The position numbers and the translations under genes are program-made. A stretch of 64,000 nucleotides of DNA, taken from assembly GCF_046097105.1 (NCBI RefSeq), contig NZ_CP175562.1, positions 1,736,001-1,800,000 of the forward strand. Reading direction: 5' to 3'. Shown in pieces: positions 18,153-28,162 of this stretch. How positions within the stretch are numbered: position 1 is the stretch's first letter; each line of letters begins with the position of its first letter. The notes beneath the pieces were generated by a model, which worked only from the letters and a program-made list of their open reading frames with translations, did not search any database and had not been told where the DNA came from. The stretch comes from Natroniella sp046097105 (lineage in GTDB: Bacteria > Bacillota > Halanaerobiia > Halobacteroidales > Halobacteroidaceae).

Positions 18153-18872
18153 TTATTCTTCCTCCTTTTCCCAATACAAAATCCTTCCGCAATTCTCACA
18201 AAAGACCACTTCAATACTCTGTTTAACCTTTTTGATTAAGTTCCGGGGTAATGTCATTCTACATCCCATACAATAATTATCTTCCAGTTTCACTACTGCC
18301 CTAGCGTTCTTTTTAGTATATAATCTATTATATTTTTTCAGCAACTCTTCTTCCATTCTACTCTTTAACCCTATTTTTTTCTCTTTTATTTTATTTAATT
18401 TCATCTTAATGCTTTCTTCTTTATTCATTAATTTTTCCTTTAACTTCTCAATTTTATCCTCTTTACTACTAATTTTTTCTTTTAAGTCTCCTAATTCCTC
18501 ATCTTTCTGCTCCAAAAGCAACATTAATTCTAGAATTTCTTCTTCTAACTCCTCTTTATTCTCCTCAGTCTTCATTAATTTTGCTTGAAAATCCTCTAAC
18601 TCTTTAGGACTATAAGTTGTTTCTCCATATAGTTTATCTTTATATTCTTCTTGTTTCCTTGTTAAACGAGCATTATTAAACTCTTTTTCCTTAATCTCTT
18701 TATTCAACTGCATTATCTCTTCTTCTCTAGTTTCAAACTCAACCTTAAGTTGCTCTAATTGTTCTGTTAATTCTAATATTTCTTGCACTTCTAAATCATT
18801 CTGTGCCGTTCTTTTTAATCTTTCTTTTCTGGTATCCAATTTCTGCAATTGATATAATTCTTCTCTACTCAT
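18153..18872 (-). CDS. Coiled-coil protein with C-terminal C4 zinc ribbon
   Basis: About 190 residues of charged coiled coil (LKRTAQNDLEVQEILELTEQLEQLK onward) end in a four-cysteine ribbon, NYCMGCRMTLPRNLI...VFCENCGRILYW, matching the bacterial zf-RING_7/C4-type family. Members often sit beside nif3 and rnhA-like genes, as here. The function is not established; nucleic-acid binding is a guess from the ribbon. ATG after GGGGGG. Confidence 0.88.
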   Translation of the reverse strand: MSREELYQLQKLDTRKERLKRTAQNDLEVQEILELTEQLEQLKVEFETREEEIMQLNKEIKEKEFNNARLTRKQEEYKDKLYGETTYSPKELEDFQAKLMKTEENKEELEEEILELMLLLEQKDEELGDLKEKISSKEDKIEKLKEKLMNKEESIKMKLNKIKEKKIGLKSRMEEELLKKYNRLYTKKNARAVVKLEDNYCMGCRMTLPRNLIKKVKQSIEVVFCENCGRILYWEKEEE

Positions 18873-18911
18873 TCAATCCCCCCTAATATTTTTAACCCAT
18901 TTATATAATAG

Positions 18912-18940
18912 AAAAAAGTAGGTCTGCTTTTGACCTACTT
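18912..18940 (-). terminator. Terminator at end of nif3-family gene
   Basis: AAGTAGGTC and GACCTACTT flank a seven-base loop; on the minus strand a T-run follows. It overlaps the stop codon of the Nif3-like gene and separates the sigma factor block from the zinc-ribbon/RNase H pair. Confidence 0.8.
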
Positions 18941-20057
18941 AGATTATTTGAAATGGATTAGTATTCACTTTTGATTTTATAATTTCTACTTCTAGGTTAT
19001 TGCTTTTAATCTCAGTTAATAGATATTCTACTACTCCTTCTTTCATGATCTTTTCTGTACCATAATGACCAGCATCAACTACAGCTAATCCTTCTTCTTG
19101 AGCTAATTGGCCCTGATGATACTTTAGGTCTCCAGTCACTAATAAATCAGCTCCTTTAAATGCAGCTGCTTTAATATAATTTGCCCCACTTCCACTACAT
19201 AAAGCTACCTTCTTAATTGATCTATCTAACTCTCCTACAACTCGAACAGTATCCAAAGTTAATTCCTCTTTAATTAAATCAACATACTCTCGCAAAGGTA
19301 AGCTTTCTTTCAAATATCCTATCCTTCCTAACCCAAACCTTTCTCCTTCATTTTCCAAAGGATAAACATCATAGGCAACTTCCTCATAAGGGTGAACTTT
19401 AATCATTTTTTTGATTACTTTACCTAAAATGTGGCTAGGCACAATTGTTTCTAAACGATATTCATCAACTTGATTAACCCGATCTTCTTCTCCAGAATAC
19501 GGGTCAGTACCCTCTAACGCCCTAAAACTACCTCTTCCTTGTTGCTCAAAAAAACAATCACTATAATTTCCAATCCAACCTGCTCCTAAACTTCCTAGAG
19601 CATCTTTAATCTCGTTTACTGCCTCTTCAGGTACAAAAACAACAAACTTTTTATACTTCCTTTTAGTTGTAACCTCTAAAATATCTAAATTATCAAGCTT
19701 CAACTTAGCAGCTAAGATATCATTTAAGCCTCCAGGTGCAATATCATAATTAGTATGAGCAATATAAATCGATATTTCTTCTTTAATTGCTTGTTGAATA
19801 ATTTTACCTAATGGCGTATCAAATCTAATTTTGGCTAGCTTATCAAAGATTAATGGGTGATGAGCAATAATTAGATCAACATTCTTATTAACTGCTTCTT
19901 GTAATATCTCTTGATTAATGTCTAAACTGACTAAAATCTTTTCCACTTCTTGATTATAATCACCTAACTGCAAACCGATATTATCCCAATCTGCTGCTAG
20001 GCTCTTAGGGGCCAACTTATTAACTAAACTAGTTATCTGCTGTAACTTAACACTCAT
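18939..20057 (-). CDS. Nif3-like dinuclear metal-centre protein (YqfO type)
   Basis: Nif3/DUF34 family, often labelled GTP cyclohydrolase 1 type 2. Metal ligands appear in DLIIAHHPLIF, YIAHTNYD and LVTGDLKYHQGQLA with VVDAGHYGTE. At 372 residues it has the inserted PII-like central domain (KKFVVFVPEEAVNEIKDALGSLGAG...VHPYEEVAYDVYPLEN) found in the Bacillus YqfO form. The biochemical role is unsettled. The order nif3-trmK-rpoD-dnaG is standard in Firmicutes. Confidence 0.93.
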   Translation of the reverse strand: MSVKLQQITSLVNKLAPKSLAADWDNIGLQLGDYNQEVEKILVSLDINQEILQEAVNKNVDLIIAHHPLIFDKLAKIRFDTPLGKIIQQAIKEEISIYIAHTNYDIAPGGLNDILAAKLKLDNLDILEVTTKRKYKKFVVFVPEEAVNEIKDALGSLGAGWIGNYSDCFFEQQGRGSFRALEGTDPYSGEEDRVNQVDEYRLETIVPSHILGKVIKKMIKVHPYEEVAYDVYPLENEGERFGLGRIGYLKESLPLREYVDLIKEELTLDTVRVVGELDRSIKKVALCSGSGANYIKAAAFKGADLLVTGDLKYHQGQLAQEEGLAVVDAGHYGTEKIMKEGVVEYLLTEIKSNNLEVEIIKSKVNTNPFQII

Positions 20058-20113
20058 AATTTCCCCCTCCTTCTCTGCTAGGAATAAAATCGGATATTAT
20101 ATACCTTCAAGAA

Positions 20114-20797
20114 TTATTTATAAATCCCTTTTATTTCTTCGGCTTTCTTGATCTTTCTTCTTAAATCTGCCAATTTTTCATGTTCAGGATTATTTTCAAT
20201 AATTTGATTACTAATCATCTTCCACTTATTAATCAATTCAGCAATGTACTCTTCCCATAATTCGCCTCTTTTTTCAGACAAAATTGGCCCTAACTCTAAT
20301 AAGAACTGTTCCTTAAATTGCATCTTTCCAGGCTCAACCATTATTATTTGATAAATCTTTTCATCCTTTACTAGACTTTCATTAATAATCTTGAAATTAT
20401 TATTTACTAACCACTTTCTTAAAGAAGCTGCTCCTGCCATCGGCTGCAAGATAAGTCGCTCTAAATTTTGGGCCAACTCATAATCAGCACTAATGATATT
20501 TCTCATTGTTTGACTGCCCATTCCAGCAAGAATTACTGTTTCTACTTCTCCATCATTCAACACAGATAAACCAGAACCTAACCTAACATCCACCTGCCTA
20601 GCCAATCCCATCTGTTCTACATTCTGCACTGCAAATTGATAAGGTTTTTCTTTAGCATCACTAGCTATTATTGTTGAACAATCACTATTTTGAGCTAAAT
20701 AAATCGGTATGTACGCATGATCTGTTCCAATGTCAGCTACCTTAGTTGGTAAATCAATCATTTCCACTATAGCTGCTAACCTAGCTGATAACTTCAT
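20114..20797 (-). CDS. trmK: tRNA (adenine(22)-N1)-methyltransferase TrmK
   Basis: SAM-dependent enzyme that makes m1A22 in tRNA. The SAM site ADIGTDHAYIPIYLAQ and the motif ETVILAGMGSQTM with LQPMAGAASLRKWL are typical of TrmK, and the C-terminal coiled tail (LADLRRKIKKAEEIKG) is also present. 227 residues. It sits between rpoD and the Nif3-like gene, its usual position. Confidence 0.94.
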   Translation of the reverse strand: MKLSARLAAIVEMIDLPTKVADIGTDHAYIPIYLAQNSDCSTIIASDAKEKPYQFAVQNVEQMGLARQVDVRLGSGLSVLNDGEVETVILAGMGSQTMRNIISADYELAQNLERLILQPMAGAASLRKWLVNNNFKIINESLVKDEKIYQIIMVEPGKMQFKEQFLLELGPILSEKRGELWEEYIAELINKWKMISNQIIENNPEHEKLADLRRKIKKAEEIKGIYK

Positions 20798-20872
20798 AAT
20801 CTTCTCCTTCTAGATATTTAAGGTTGTCTAATCTATTTTTAAGGCCACTAATAAGTTAAAACATCTAACAAG

Positions 20873-20895
20873 GAAAAAAGTGGCTAAAGCCACTC
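20873..20895 (-). terminator. Terminator after rpoD
   Basis: AGTGGCT-TT-AGCCACT on the minus strand followed by six T residues, 13 bases past the rpoD stop. It should end the dnaG-rpoD transcript before trmK. Confidence 0.85.
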
Positions 20896-20907
20896 TAAAA
20901 GAACCTT

Positions 20908-22002
20908 TTAATTTAAATAATCTTTTAATTTTTTACTTCTGCTTGGATGTCTTAATTTTCTCAATGCTTTAGCTTCAATCTGCCTGATTCTTTCTCTAGT
21001 TACTCCAAATTCTTTACCAACCTCTTCTAAAGTTCTAGAGCGACCATCTTCAATACCAAACCTTAATTCTAAAACTCTCTTTTCTCTATCAGTTAATGTA
21101 TCTAATACTCCATCCAGTTGATCTTGTAACAACATAAAAGAAGCAGCTACGGAAGGTGCTGGAGCATCTTCGTCTTCAACAAAATCTCCTAAATAACTAT
21201 CCTCTTCCTTGCCAATTGGGGTCTCTAAAGAGACTGGTTCTTGGGCAATCTTTTTAATTTCACGTACCTTCTCTTCAGTAATATCCATCTCTTCTGCAAT
21301 TTCTTCTGCAGTCGGTTCACGACCTAACTCTTGTACTAAATGTCGGGATACTCTAATCAATTTATTAATTGTCTCTACCATATGAACTGGAACCCTAATC
21401 GTTCTTGCTTGATCAGCAATAGAACGTGTAATAGCTTGTCTAATCCACCATGTAGCATAAGTACTGAATTTATATCCTTTTGTATAATCAAACTTTTCCA
21501 CCGCTTTAATCAAACCTAAATTACCTTCTTGAATCAGATCTAAAAATAACATTCCTCTACCTACATATTTTTTAGCAATACTCACAACCAACCTTAAATT
21601 AGCTGCTGCCAACATTTGTTTAGCAGCTTCATCGCCTTCTTCCATTCTTTTAGCCAATTCTTTTTCTTCATCAGCAGTTAATAGGTCTACCTTTCCTATC
21701 TCTTTTAAATACATCTTAACGGGATCATCAATTCCAACCCCACTAGGCACACTTAGATCTAAACCACTATCAGTTTCTTTAACATCTTCCTTTTCTTTCT
21801 GATCTGTTTTTGCTTCCTCTTCTCCTGTAATCTCAATCCCCACTGAAGAGAAGGTTTCATAAATATCCTCAATTTGATCCGTATCTAAATCTACATCTGA
21901 TAATGTATCCATTATTTCTTCATAGCTAAGTTCACCTTCTTTTTCACCTTTAGCAATCAAATCTTTAACTTTTTTCTCAATAATTTTTCTCTTTTTTGAC
22001 AT
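20908..22002 (-). CDS. rpoD: Primary RNA polymerase sigma factor (SigA)
   Basis: Housekeeping sigma factor, 364 residues as in Bacillus-type SigA. Region 1.2 is DPVKMYLKEIGKVDLLTADEE, region 2 includes NLRLVVSIAKKYVGRG, DLIQEGNLGLIKAVEKFDY and YKFSTYATWWIRQAI, and region 4.2 is GVTRERIRQIEAKALRKL. Several strong TTGACA-17-TATAAT promoters in this window fit its specificity. Its ribosome site overlaps the dnaG stop, coupling it to dnaG. Confidence 0.98.
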   Translation of the reverse strand: MSKKRKIIEKKVKDLIAKGEKEGELSYEEIMDTLSDVDLDTDQIEDIYETFSSVGIEITGEEEAKTDQKEKEDVKETDSGLDLSVPSGVGIDDPVKMYLKEIGKVDLLTADEEKELAKRMEEGDEAAKQMLAAANLRLVVSIAKKYVGRGMLFLDLIQEGNLGLIKAVEKFDYTKGYKFSTYATWWIRQAITRSIADQARTIRVPVHMVETINKLIRVSRHLVQELGREPTAEEIAEEMDITEEKVREIKKIAQEPVSLETPIGKEEDSYLGDFVEDEDAPAPSVAASFMLLQDQLDGVLDTLTDREKRVLELRFGIEDGRSRTLEEVGKEFGVTRERIRQIEAKALRKLRHPSRSKKLKDYLN

Positions 22003-23835
22003 TTAAAAACCCTCCTTTCTTAATAAATTTTGATATTCTTTCAATAAAGAATTAACTTGTTTAAAATTACCATCCGACTCTGCTCGTTTAATTTTAGATT
22101 CTAACTGTTTTTTCTTCATTAAGATCCGATACTCCTTTATTTTTTTAATATAGTCAGATATTATATTCTCAACACTAAAATCAACCTCGTCTCCAACAGT
22201 TAACTTCAATAATAGATCTTTATCCTCTTTTCTATTCAACTCTGCTAATAAATGATTTATATCCAGCTGTTTCCGGCGCTCATAAAAGTCAAATATTATT
22301 GCAAATAAATTCTGATATTCTTCTTTAACAAAATCAGTTGGTTCTAATACTTCTTGCAACTTTACAATCAGCTCAGGCTGTTTAATCATCATCTTCAGCA
22401 ACTGTTCAACTGATAACCCATTAACAGCATTAATATAATCACTTAAATTAACAGTATTAAGCTTTTCTTTAAGTTTTGGCTTATATTTATTATTCCTATT
22501 CTTCTGCTTTCTATCCTGCCTTTTATTTTTTGCCTTATAATTTTTCAGTTCAGACTTAAGTACTTCTTCTGTAATATTTAATTTTTGAGCAACCTTTTTA
22601 ATATACTCTAGCAACTCTACTTCATTTTTGATCTTAGCTAATACCTTCACAACTTGATTAACTACTTCTACTTTGTCATCTATATTAGTAATCACTCGCT
22701 CTTGTAAAATGATATCTAATTTAAACTCTACTAGTGTCTGTGCCTGCCTTTTTAATCTTTCAAAGCCCTCTTGTCCTGCTTCTTTAATAAATAAATCAGG
22801 ATCCTGATCAACAGGAAGTCTAATAACCTTAACAATCAATCCAACATCTTTTAGAATGTCCAACCCTCGCAATGTAGCCTTGGCTCCTGCTATATCTGAA
22901 TCATAAGCAATATAAACTACTTTGCAGTATCTTCTCAGTAATTTAGCTTGTTCTTTTGTTAATGCTGTTCCTAAAGAAGCAACTACATTTTTAATTCCAA
23001 ACTGATAAGCAGTAATTGTATCAGTATATCCTTCTACTATAATTGCTTCATTTTGCTTTTGAACCTCTGGTTTAGCCCAATTCAAGCCATACAGATTCTT
23101 ACCTTTGTCAAACAATAAAGTATCAGGTGAATTAAGATATTTAGGCTGATTACAATCCTTTACAATTCTACCTCCAAATCCAATCACCTGGTTGCGATGA
23201 TTAAAAATAGTAAAGATAACTCGATTGCGAAATCGATCATAGTAGCCACTAGATTTTTTTCTAGGAATAACTAAACCAGACTCTGATAATATCTGATCTG
23301 AATAGCCTTTATTCTGTAAAAACCGATATAACCCCTGCCAGCGATCAGGAGCAAACCCCAATTTAAATTGATCAATTATTTCTTCATTAAACCCTCGCTG
23401 TTGTAAATATTGCTCTCCTAATTTTCCTATGTCAGATTGAGTCAATAAATAATTATAAAATTTAGCTGTTAACTTATGAATCTGTAATAACTTCTTTTTC
23501 TTAACTTGTTTTTGTTTCATTTTTGGAGAAAGATACTGATCTGGCAATTCTAAATCAGCTCTTTCAGCTAAAAACTTAACTGCCTCTACAAAATCTAGCC
23601 CTTCAATCTCCATTACAAAATTAAAAATATTACCACCAGCTCCACAACCAAAACAATAGTATAATTGCTCCTCAGAACTGACATTAAAAGAAGGCGTCTT
23701 TTCATCATGGAAAGGACATAACCCCTTATAACTTTTCCCACCTTTTTTTAATTCAACATATTCTGATATCATATCAATTATATTATTACTAAACCGAACC
23801 TGCTCTATAAACTCTTCACTATAGGAACTAGTCAA
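22003..23835 (-). CDS. dnaG: DNA primase
   Basis: Makes RNA primers at the fork. The N-terminal CHC2 zinc finger (LCPFHDEKTPSFNVSSEEQLYYCFGCGAGG) is followed by the TOPRIM core (EAIIVEGYTDTITAYQFGIKNVVASLGTAL, YIAYDSDIAGAKATLR) and a helical C-terminal DnaB-binding region of about 160 residues. Length 610. Start is TTG with GAGGGTG seven bases upstream. Directly abuts rpoD. Confidence 0.97.
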   Translation of the reverse strand: MTSSYSEEFIEQVRFSNNIIDMISEYVELKKGGKSYKGLCPFHDEKTPSFNVSSEEQLYYCFGCGAGGNIFNFVMEIEGLDFVEAVKFLAERADLELPDQYLSPKMKQKQVKKKKLLQIHKLTAKFYNYLLTQSDIGKLGEQYLQQRGFNEEIIDQFKLGFAPDRWQGLYRFLQNKGYSDQILSESGLVIPRKKSSGYYDRFRNRVIFTIFNHRNQVIGFGGRIVKDCNQPKYLNSPDTLLFDKGKNLYGLNWAKPEVQKQNEAIIVEGYTDTITAYQFGIKNVVASLGTALTKEQAKLLRRYCKVVYIAYDSDIAGAKATLRGLDILKDVGLIVKVIRLPVDQDPDLFIKEAGQEGFERLKRQAQTLVEFKLDIILQERVITNIDDKVEVVNQVVKVLAKIKNEVELLEYIKKVAQKLNITEEVLKSELKNYKAKNKRQDRKQKNRNNKYKPKLKEKLNTVNLSDYINAVNGLSVEQLLKMMIKQPELIVKLQEVLEPTDFVKEEYQNLFAIIFDFYERRKQLDINHLLAELNRKEDKDLLLKLTVGDEVDFSVENIISDYIKKIKEYRILMKKKQLESKIKRAESDGNFKQVNSLLKEYQNLLRKEGF

Positions 23836-23852
23836 ATTTCTTCACCCTCTAA

Positions 23853-24299
23853 TTAAATCTTACTCTTATTTTCAATTAATTCAACTAAATTTACTTTGAA
23901 CTTTTCTCTCTTTTTTTTGTTATATTTACTTGATTTAAAGATATATTCCTTTTGCCTCCTCAAGCGACTAATAAGATGATTTCTACTTAGTAAATAATCA
24001 ATATTCTCTTCAGTAAAAACCTTTCCATAACTTGAAATAGCAACTGCTCCAAATCCTAATACTAAAGCTGCTAACCCATAATCATTAGTTATTACTAAAT
24101 CCTCTTTAGTCAATTCTTTTACTAACTCCAAATCTACAGCCTGATAGTTACTATCAACAGTAATATATTTTGCTGCTAACCTATTATTAGTATAATGAGC
24201 AGTGCTGATAAAAATTTGCACCTCTATTTTGTAGCATTTAGAAATTTCACAAATTTCTTCCTTGACTGGACAGGAATCTCCATCAACTAAAATTCTCAT
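23853..24299 (-). CDS. YaiI/YqxD family (DUF188) protein
   Basis: DUF188 PIN-like protein: MRILVDGDSCPVKEEI at the N-terminus, LVKELTKEDLVITNDYGLAALVLGFGA, and YLLSRNHLISRLRRQ near the end. Function unknown. The acidic residues resemble PIN nuclease sites, but activity has not been established for the family as far as I know. ATG 24299 after AAGGAG is preferred over a longer 5' extension. It is 18 bp upstream of dnaG, as in Bacillus-type yqxD-dnaG-sigA order. Confidence 0.92.
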   Translation of the reverse strand: MRILVDGDSCPVKEEICEISKCYKIEVQIFISTAHYTNNRLAAKYITVDSNYQAVDLELVKELTKEDLVITNDYGLAALVLGFGAVAISSYGKVFTEENIDYLLSRNHLISRLRRQKEYIFKSSKYNKKKREKFKVNLVELIENKSKI

Positions 24300-24439
24300 A
24301 GCTATCTCCTTAGAATTATATATAATTGACAGCAGTAATATTGTTTCGACAATACTACGCAAAATCCTTCCTATAATTTAAAATTAACTCTAACTCTAAA
24401 GTATTTTTTCCAAATTTATAAAAATTATTCTACTAAAAT

Positions 24440-25018
24440 CTATTTTCTAGCAACTCGAGCTACCCTCTTGCCTAAAGTTATTGCTTGTTGTTGTGCTAGT
24501 TGATCTTCTTTAACTTCCTTCTGCCCACAAGCCCCTTGGTGTCCTGCACTATCCTCAACAATACCATCTCCTACTACAGTCATTCCTTGTACCAACATCA
24601 TATCTTGCAAAGCTCGCACTGTAGTCTCTTGGCCTCCAAATCGCGAGGAACCTACTGCTAGCGCTCCACCTACTGTATTAATCAAACTCTTTTCACTTCT
24701 TAAAGCCCGCGTCAAATCCCAAAACGACTTTATTTGACCACTCACTGTGCCAAAGTAAACTGGGCTCCCAATAATCACTCCATCAGCCGAACCCAGCAAG
24801 TTTAAATACTCTTCTGCTAGAGTTCCTTGATAACATACCTTATCACAAGGGCTCGAACAGTGCTCACAGAAGGGAACTTTTAACTTTTCTAAAGCAGTAG
24901 CTATATTAATCAATTTAACTTCTGCCCCTTCATTTTGAGCCCCCTCTAATGCTTTCGTTAACATTAAAGATGTATCGCCATCTTGATGTGGACTTCCATT
25001 AATACCTATCACTTTCAT
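24440..25018 (-). CDS. NAD(P)H-dependent FMN/iron-sulfur flavoprotein
   Basis: Flavodoxin-fold reductase. MKVIGINGSPHQDGDTSLML is the FMN phosphate loop, and GVIIGSPVYFGTVSGQIKSFWDLT the isoalloxazine loop. Between them CEHCSSPCDKVC supplies four cysteines in the C-x2-C-x3-C-x3-C arrangement of iron-sulfur flavoproteins, which carry electrons in anaerobes. Physiological partner unknown. ATG 25018 follows GGAGGTAA; an upstream ATG overlaps that site and is unlikely. Stands as a single gene upstream of the DUF188 gene. Confidence 0.88.
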   Translation of the reverse strand: MKVIGINGSPHQDGDTSLMLTKALEGAQNEGAEVKLINIATALEKLKVPFCEHCSSPCDKVCYQGTLAEEYLNLLGSADGVIIGSPVYFGTVSGQIKSFWDLTRALRSEKSLINTVGGALAVGSSRFGGQETTVRALQDMMLVQGMTVVGDGIVEDSAGHQGACGQKEVKEDQLAQQQAITLGKRVARVARK

Positions 25019-25189
25019 TATTATTACCTCCATAATACCCTAAAAATTTATTAATAATAAAATTGGCAACTAAATATTATATATTAAATACGATCAGACA
25101 ATAATCCTTTAATAATAACAAATTTAGCTACTAACAAATTTAGAATGCTTCCAAATTTAAGGTTAAGAGGATAAATAAATCCTAAAAAA

Positions 25190-25217
25190 ATAGCCGACAA
25201 ATTAATTTGTCGGCTAT
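25190..25217 (-). terminator. Terminator after ppdK
   Basis: Perfect 14-bp inverted repeat ATAGCCGACAAATT followed by its complement, with A/T runs either side, eleven bases after the ppdK stop. Confidence 0.88.
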
Positions 25218-25228
25218 AAAATATTGAT

Positions 25229-27877
25229 TTAAGATTTTTTAATCTTGGCTTGTGCTGCTGCTAATCGAGCTACGGGTACTCGATAAGGAGAACAACTGAC
25301 ATAATCTAAACCATATTCATGGCATAGTGCAATTGATTTTGGCTCTCCTCCATGTTCTCCACAGATACCTACTTTTAAATCTGGATTGACTTGCCGCCCT
25401 GAATCAGCAGCTAAGTTAACTAATTTACCTACTCCAGCAGCATCTAATGTAACAAATGGATTATCTTCAATTACTTCTCGCTCTAAATATTCATGTAAGA
25501 ACTTACCTTCAGCATCATCTCGACTAAAACCAAAAGTAGTTTGAGTTAAGTCATTAGTTCCAAAAGAGAAGAAATCTGCCTGTTGAGCAATCTGATCTGC
25601 TGTCATACATGCTCGTGGTAATTCAATCATTGTTCCAACTTTATAATCAAGCTCTAAATCTGCTTTAGCTAGTAACTGATCTGCTACCTTTTCAATTCTC
25701 TCTCTTAAAATTTCAAATTCAGTTACATCTGAAACTAAAGGAATCATAACCTCTAGTTCTGTCTTAACACCTTCTTCGTCAGCTAATTTAATAGCTGCTT
25801 TAAAGATAGCTCTAGCTTGCATTTCATAAATTTCTGGAATTATAACTCCTAGTCGACAACCTCTAAATCCTAACATCGGATTTGATTCATCCATATTCTT
25901 TACTTTTCTTAATAAGTTCTCTTTTTCTTTCAACTCTTCTTCATCGCCTTTAATCCTTAACTTTGTTACCTCTTCTACTAGCTCAGGTAAGTTAGGTAAA
26001 AACTCATGTAATGGTGGATCTAACAATCTAACTGTTACTGCTCGTCCTTCCATTTCAGCAAAAATTTCTTCAAAATCTTGGCGCTGAATTGGTTCTAATT
26101 CTGCTAATGCTTCTTGTTTTTCTTGAGCAGATTCACTTAAGATTAATCTTTGTACGATAGGGACTCTATCAGCAACCATAAACATATGTTCAGTTCTACA
26201 TAATCCAATCCCTTCTGCCCCAAATTCAAAAGCTTTACTAGCATCGGTACCATTGTCGGCATTAGTTCTAACCTGTAACTCCCTATTATCATCAGCCCAC
26301 TTCAAAATTGTTTGACACTCTTCACTCAATTTAGCTTCAATCATCTCAACCTTGCCTAAGATAACCTCTCCAGTTCCACCATTAATCGTAATTCGATCTC
26401 CTTCTTCAACTGTTGTATCTCCTACTGTAAATTCTTTAGCTTCAAAGTCTATCTTAATTATATCACAACCACAGACCGCCGGTTTACCCATTCCTCTAGC
26501 TACTACTGCTGCATGACTAGTCATACCACCACGAGTAGTCAATACACCTTCAGCTGCTAATACACCATGGATATCTTCAGGAGTCGTCTCTAAACTGACT
26601 AGAACTACTTTTTCTCCATTTTCAGCTGCCTGTTCAGCTTTATCTGCTGAGAAAATTACTTTTCCAGATGCTGCCCCTGGTGAAGCCGGTAATCCTTTAG
26701 CAATCACTTCTGTTTCAGCTTCTGGATCAATCTGCCGATGCAATACTTTTTCTACATGCTCTGGCTCTACTCTTAATAATGCTTGCTCTTTATTAATCAA
26801 GCCTTCTTCAGCCATATCAGCTGCCATTTTAATTGCTGCCGCAGCTGTTCTTTTTCCAGTTCTGGTTTGTAATAAGTAGAGTTCTCCTTTCTCTATTGTA
26901 AATTCAATATCTTGCATATCTTTATAATGCTCTTCTAACGTTTCTGTTACATCTACTAATTGCTCATAGATCTCTGGTAATGAGTCTTTGAAAGTTTGAA
27001 TATCTTCAGGCGTTCTAATCCCAGCTACTATATCCTCACCTTGAGCATTCAATAAGTACTCTCCATATAACTTATTCTCTCCTGTCGATGGATTACGGGT
27101 AAAGACAACGCCAGTTCCTGAATCATCTCCCATATTTCCAAAGACCATAGTTTGAATATTAACAGCAGTCCCTAACTCATGATCAATATCATGTGCATCA
27201 CGATAAACAATAGCTCGTTTATTATTCCAAGAACCAAAAACTGCCTCGACAGCAGTAATCAACTGCTCCATTGGATCTTGAGGGAAATTAATCTCAGCTT
27301 CTTCTTTAACAGTTCTTTTAAATTTATCAATTAACTCTTTCAAATGCTCAACATTTAGTTCTAGATCATTATCTGCTCCTACTTCTTCTTTTAAATCATC
27401 TAATTTTCTACTAAATTTATAAGCTTCTATCTTTAATACTACTTCCCCAAACATCTGGATAAATCTTCGATAACAATCATAAGCAAATCTTTCATCTCCT
27501 GTTTCTTTAGCCAAACCCTTTACTGACTGATCATTAAGCCCTAAATTTAGAATTGTATCCATCATTCCTGGCATAGAAATTATTGCTCCTGATCTAACAG
27601 ATAAAAGTAATGGGTTAGCATCATCACCAAACTTCTTATCCACCTTTTCTTCTAGTTCAGTTAAATATTCTTGAATGCCTTCCTTTATAAAATCAGGTAC
27701 TCCTTCGCTATTTTCATAGTAAAGATTACATACCTCTGTCGTTAATGTCATTCCTGGAGGCACTGGCAAACCTAAACTGGTCATCTCACCTAAACTAGCC
27801 CCTTTACCCCCTAGTAATGGTTTTAAATCTAATGAACCTTCTTCAAATGAATAAATATACTTTTTTTCAGAAACCAC
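25229..27877 (-). CDS. ppdK: Pyruvate, phosphate dikinase
   Basis: Interconverts pyruvate + ATP + Pi and PEP + AMP + PPi. The ATP-grasp N-terminal part (GGKGASLGEMTSLGLPVPPG), the swivelling phosphohistidine domain with GGMTSHAAVVARGMGKPAVCG, and the C-terminal PEP/pyruvate barrel (GIGLCRTEHMF, GFRGCRLG, SFGTNDLTQTTFG, GICGEHGGEP) are all intact in 882 residues. The threonine next to the catalytic His is the target of the regulatory protein encoded upstream. Start GTG with GGGG upstream. It has its own promoter and terminator and a leader of about 165 bases. Confidence 0.98.
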   Translation of the reverse strand: MVSEKKYIYSFEEGSLDLKPLLGGKGASLGEMTSLGLPVPPGMTLTTEVCNLYYENSEGVPDFIKEGIQEYLTELEEKVDKKFGDDANPLLLSVRSGAIISMPGMMDTILNLGLNDQSVKGLAKETGDERFAYDCYRRFIQMFGEVVLKIEAYKFSRKLDDLKEEVGADNDLELNVEHLKELIDKFKRTVKEEAEINFPQDPMEQLITAVEAVFGSWNNKRAIVYRDAHDIDHELGTAVNIQTMVFGNMGDDSGTGVVFTRNPSTGENKLYGEYLLNAQGEDIVAGIRTPEDIQTFKDSLPEIYEQLVDVTETLEEHYKDMQDIEFTIEKGELYLLQTRTGKRTAAAAIKMAADMAEEGLINKEQALLRVEPEHVEKVLHRQIDPEAETEVIAKGLPASPGAASGKVIFSADKAEQAAENGEKVVLVSLETTPEDIHGVLAAEGVLTTRGGMTSHAAVVARGMGKPAVCGCDIIKIDFEAKEFTVGDTTVEEGDRITINGGTGEVILGKVEMIEAKLSEECQTILKWADDNRELQVRTNADNGTDASKAFEFGAEGIGLCRTEHMFMVADRVPIVQRLILSESAQEKQEALAELEPIQRQDFEEIFAEMEGRAVTVRLLDPPLHEFLPNLPELVEEVTKLRIKGDEEELKEKENLLRKVKNMDESNPMLGFRGCRLGVIIPEIYEMQARAIFKAAIKLADEEGVKTELEVMIPLVSDVTEFEILRERIEKVADQLLAKADLELDYKVGTMIELPRACMTADQIAQQADFFSFGTNDLTQTTFGFSRDDAEGKFLHEYLEREVIEDNPFVTLDAAGVGKLVNLAADSGRQVNPDLKVGICGEHGGEPKSIALCHEYGLDYVSCSPYRVPVARLAAAQAKIKKS

Positions 27878-28162
27878 TTTTTCTCAACCCCTTTTATATT
27901 TGAATTTAAATAACTAACTTAAATTATGGCTAAAATTATTAACCCTTCTTTTCTTTACTGTTCTTACAAATTACTGAGCCTTTCATTATAAAAAATTAAT
28001 CTTACAATCTTTTTAATAAAATTAATAATCAAGAAAAGACCTTTAAAGCTTATAAACCTGTACTTTTGATCTGTCAAAATTAAACCTTTTAAAAATATGG
28101 ATATATAACTATATATGTACTTTATTATTATTATTTAACTTAAGCTAACTTGCATACTTTTA
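27878..28162. other. AT-rich ppdK leader and upstream region
   Basis: No gene is seen in this 285-bp stretch. It holds the ppdK promoter at 28049-28077, a leader of about 165 bases, and an AT palindrome-like block at 28101-28116 about 24 bases upstream of the -35 box. No terminator for the PSRP gene is obvious. Confidence 0.6.
28049..28077 (-). promoter_or_regulatory. SigmaA promoter of ppdK
   Basis: Minus strand TTGACA (28077-28072) and TATAAG (28054-28049) with a 17-base spacer. Predicted start near 28042. Confidence 0.8.
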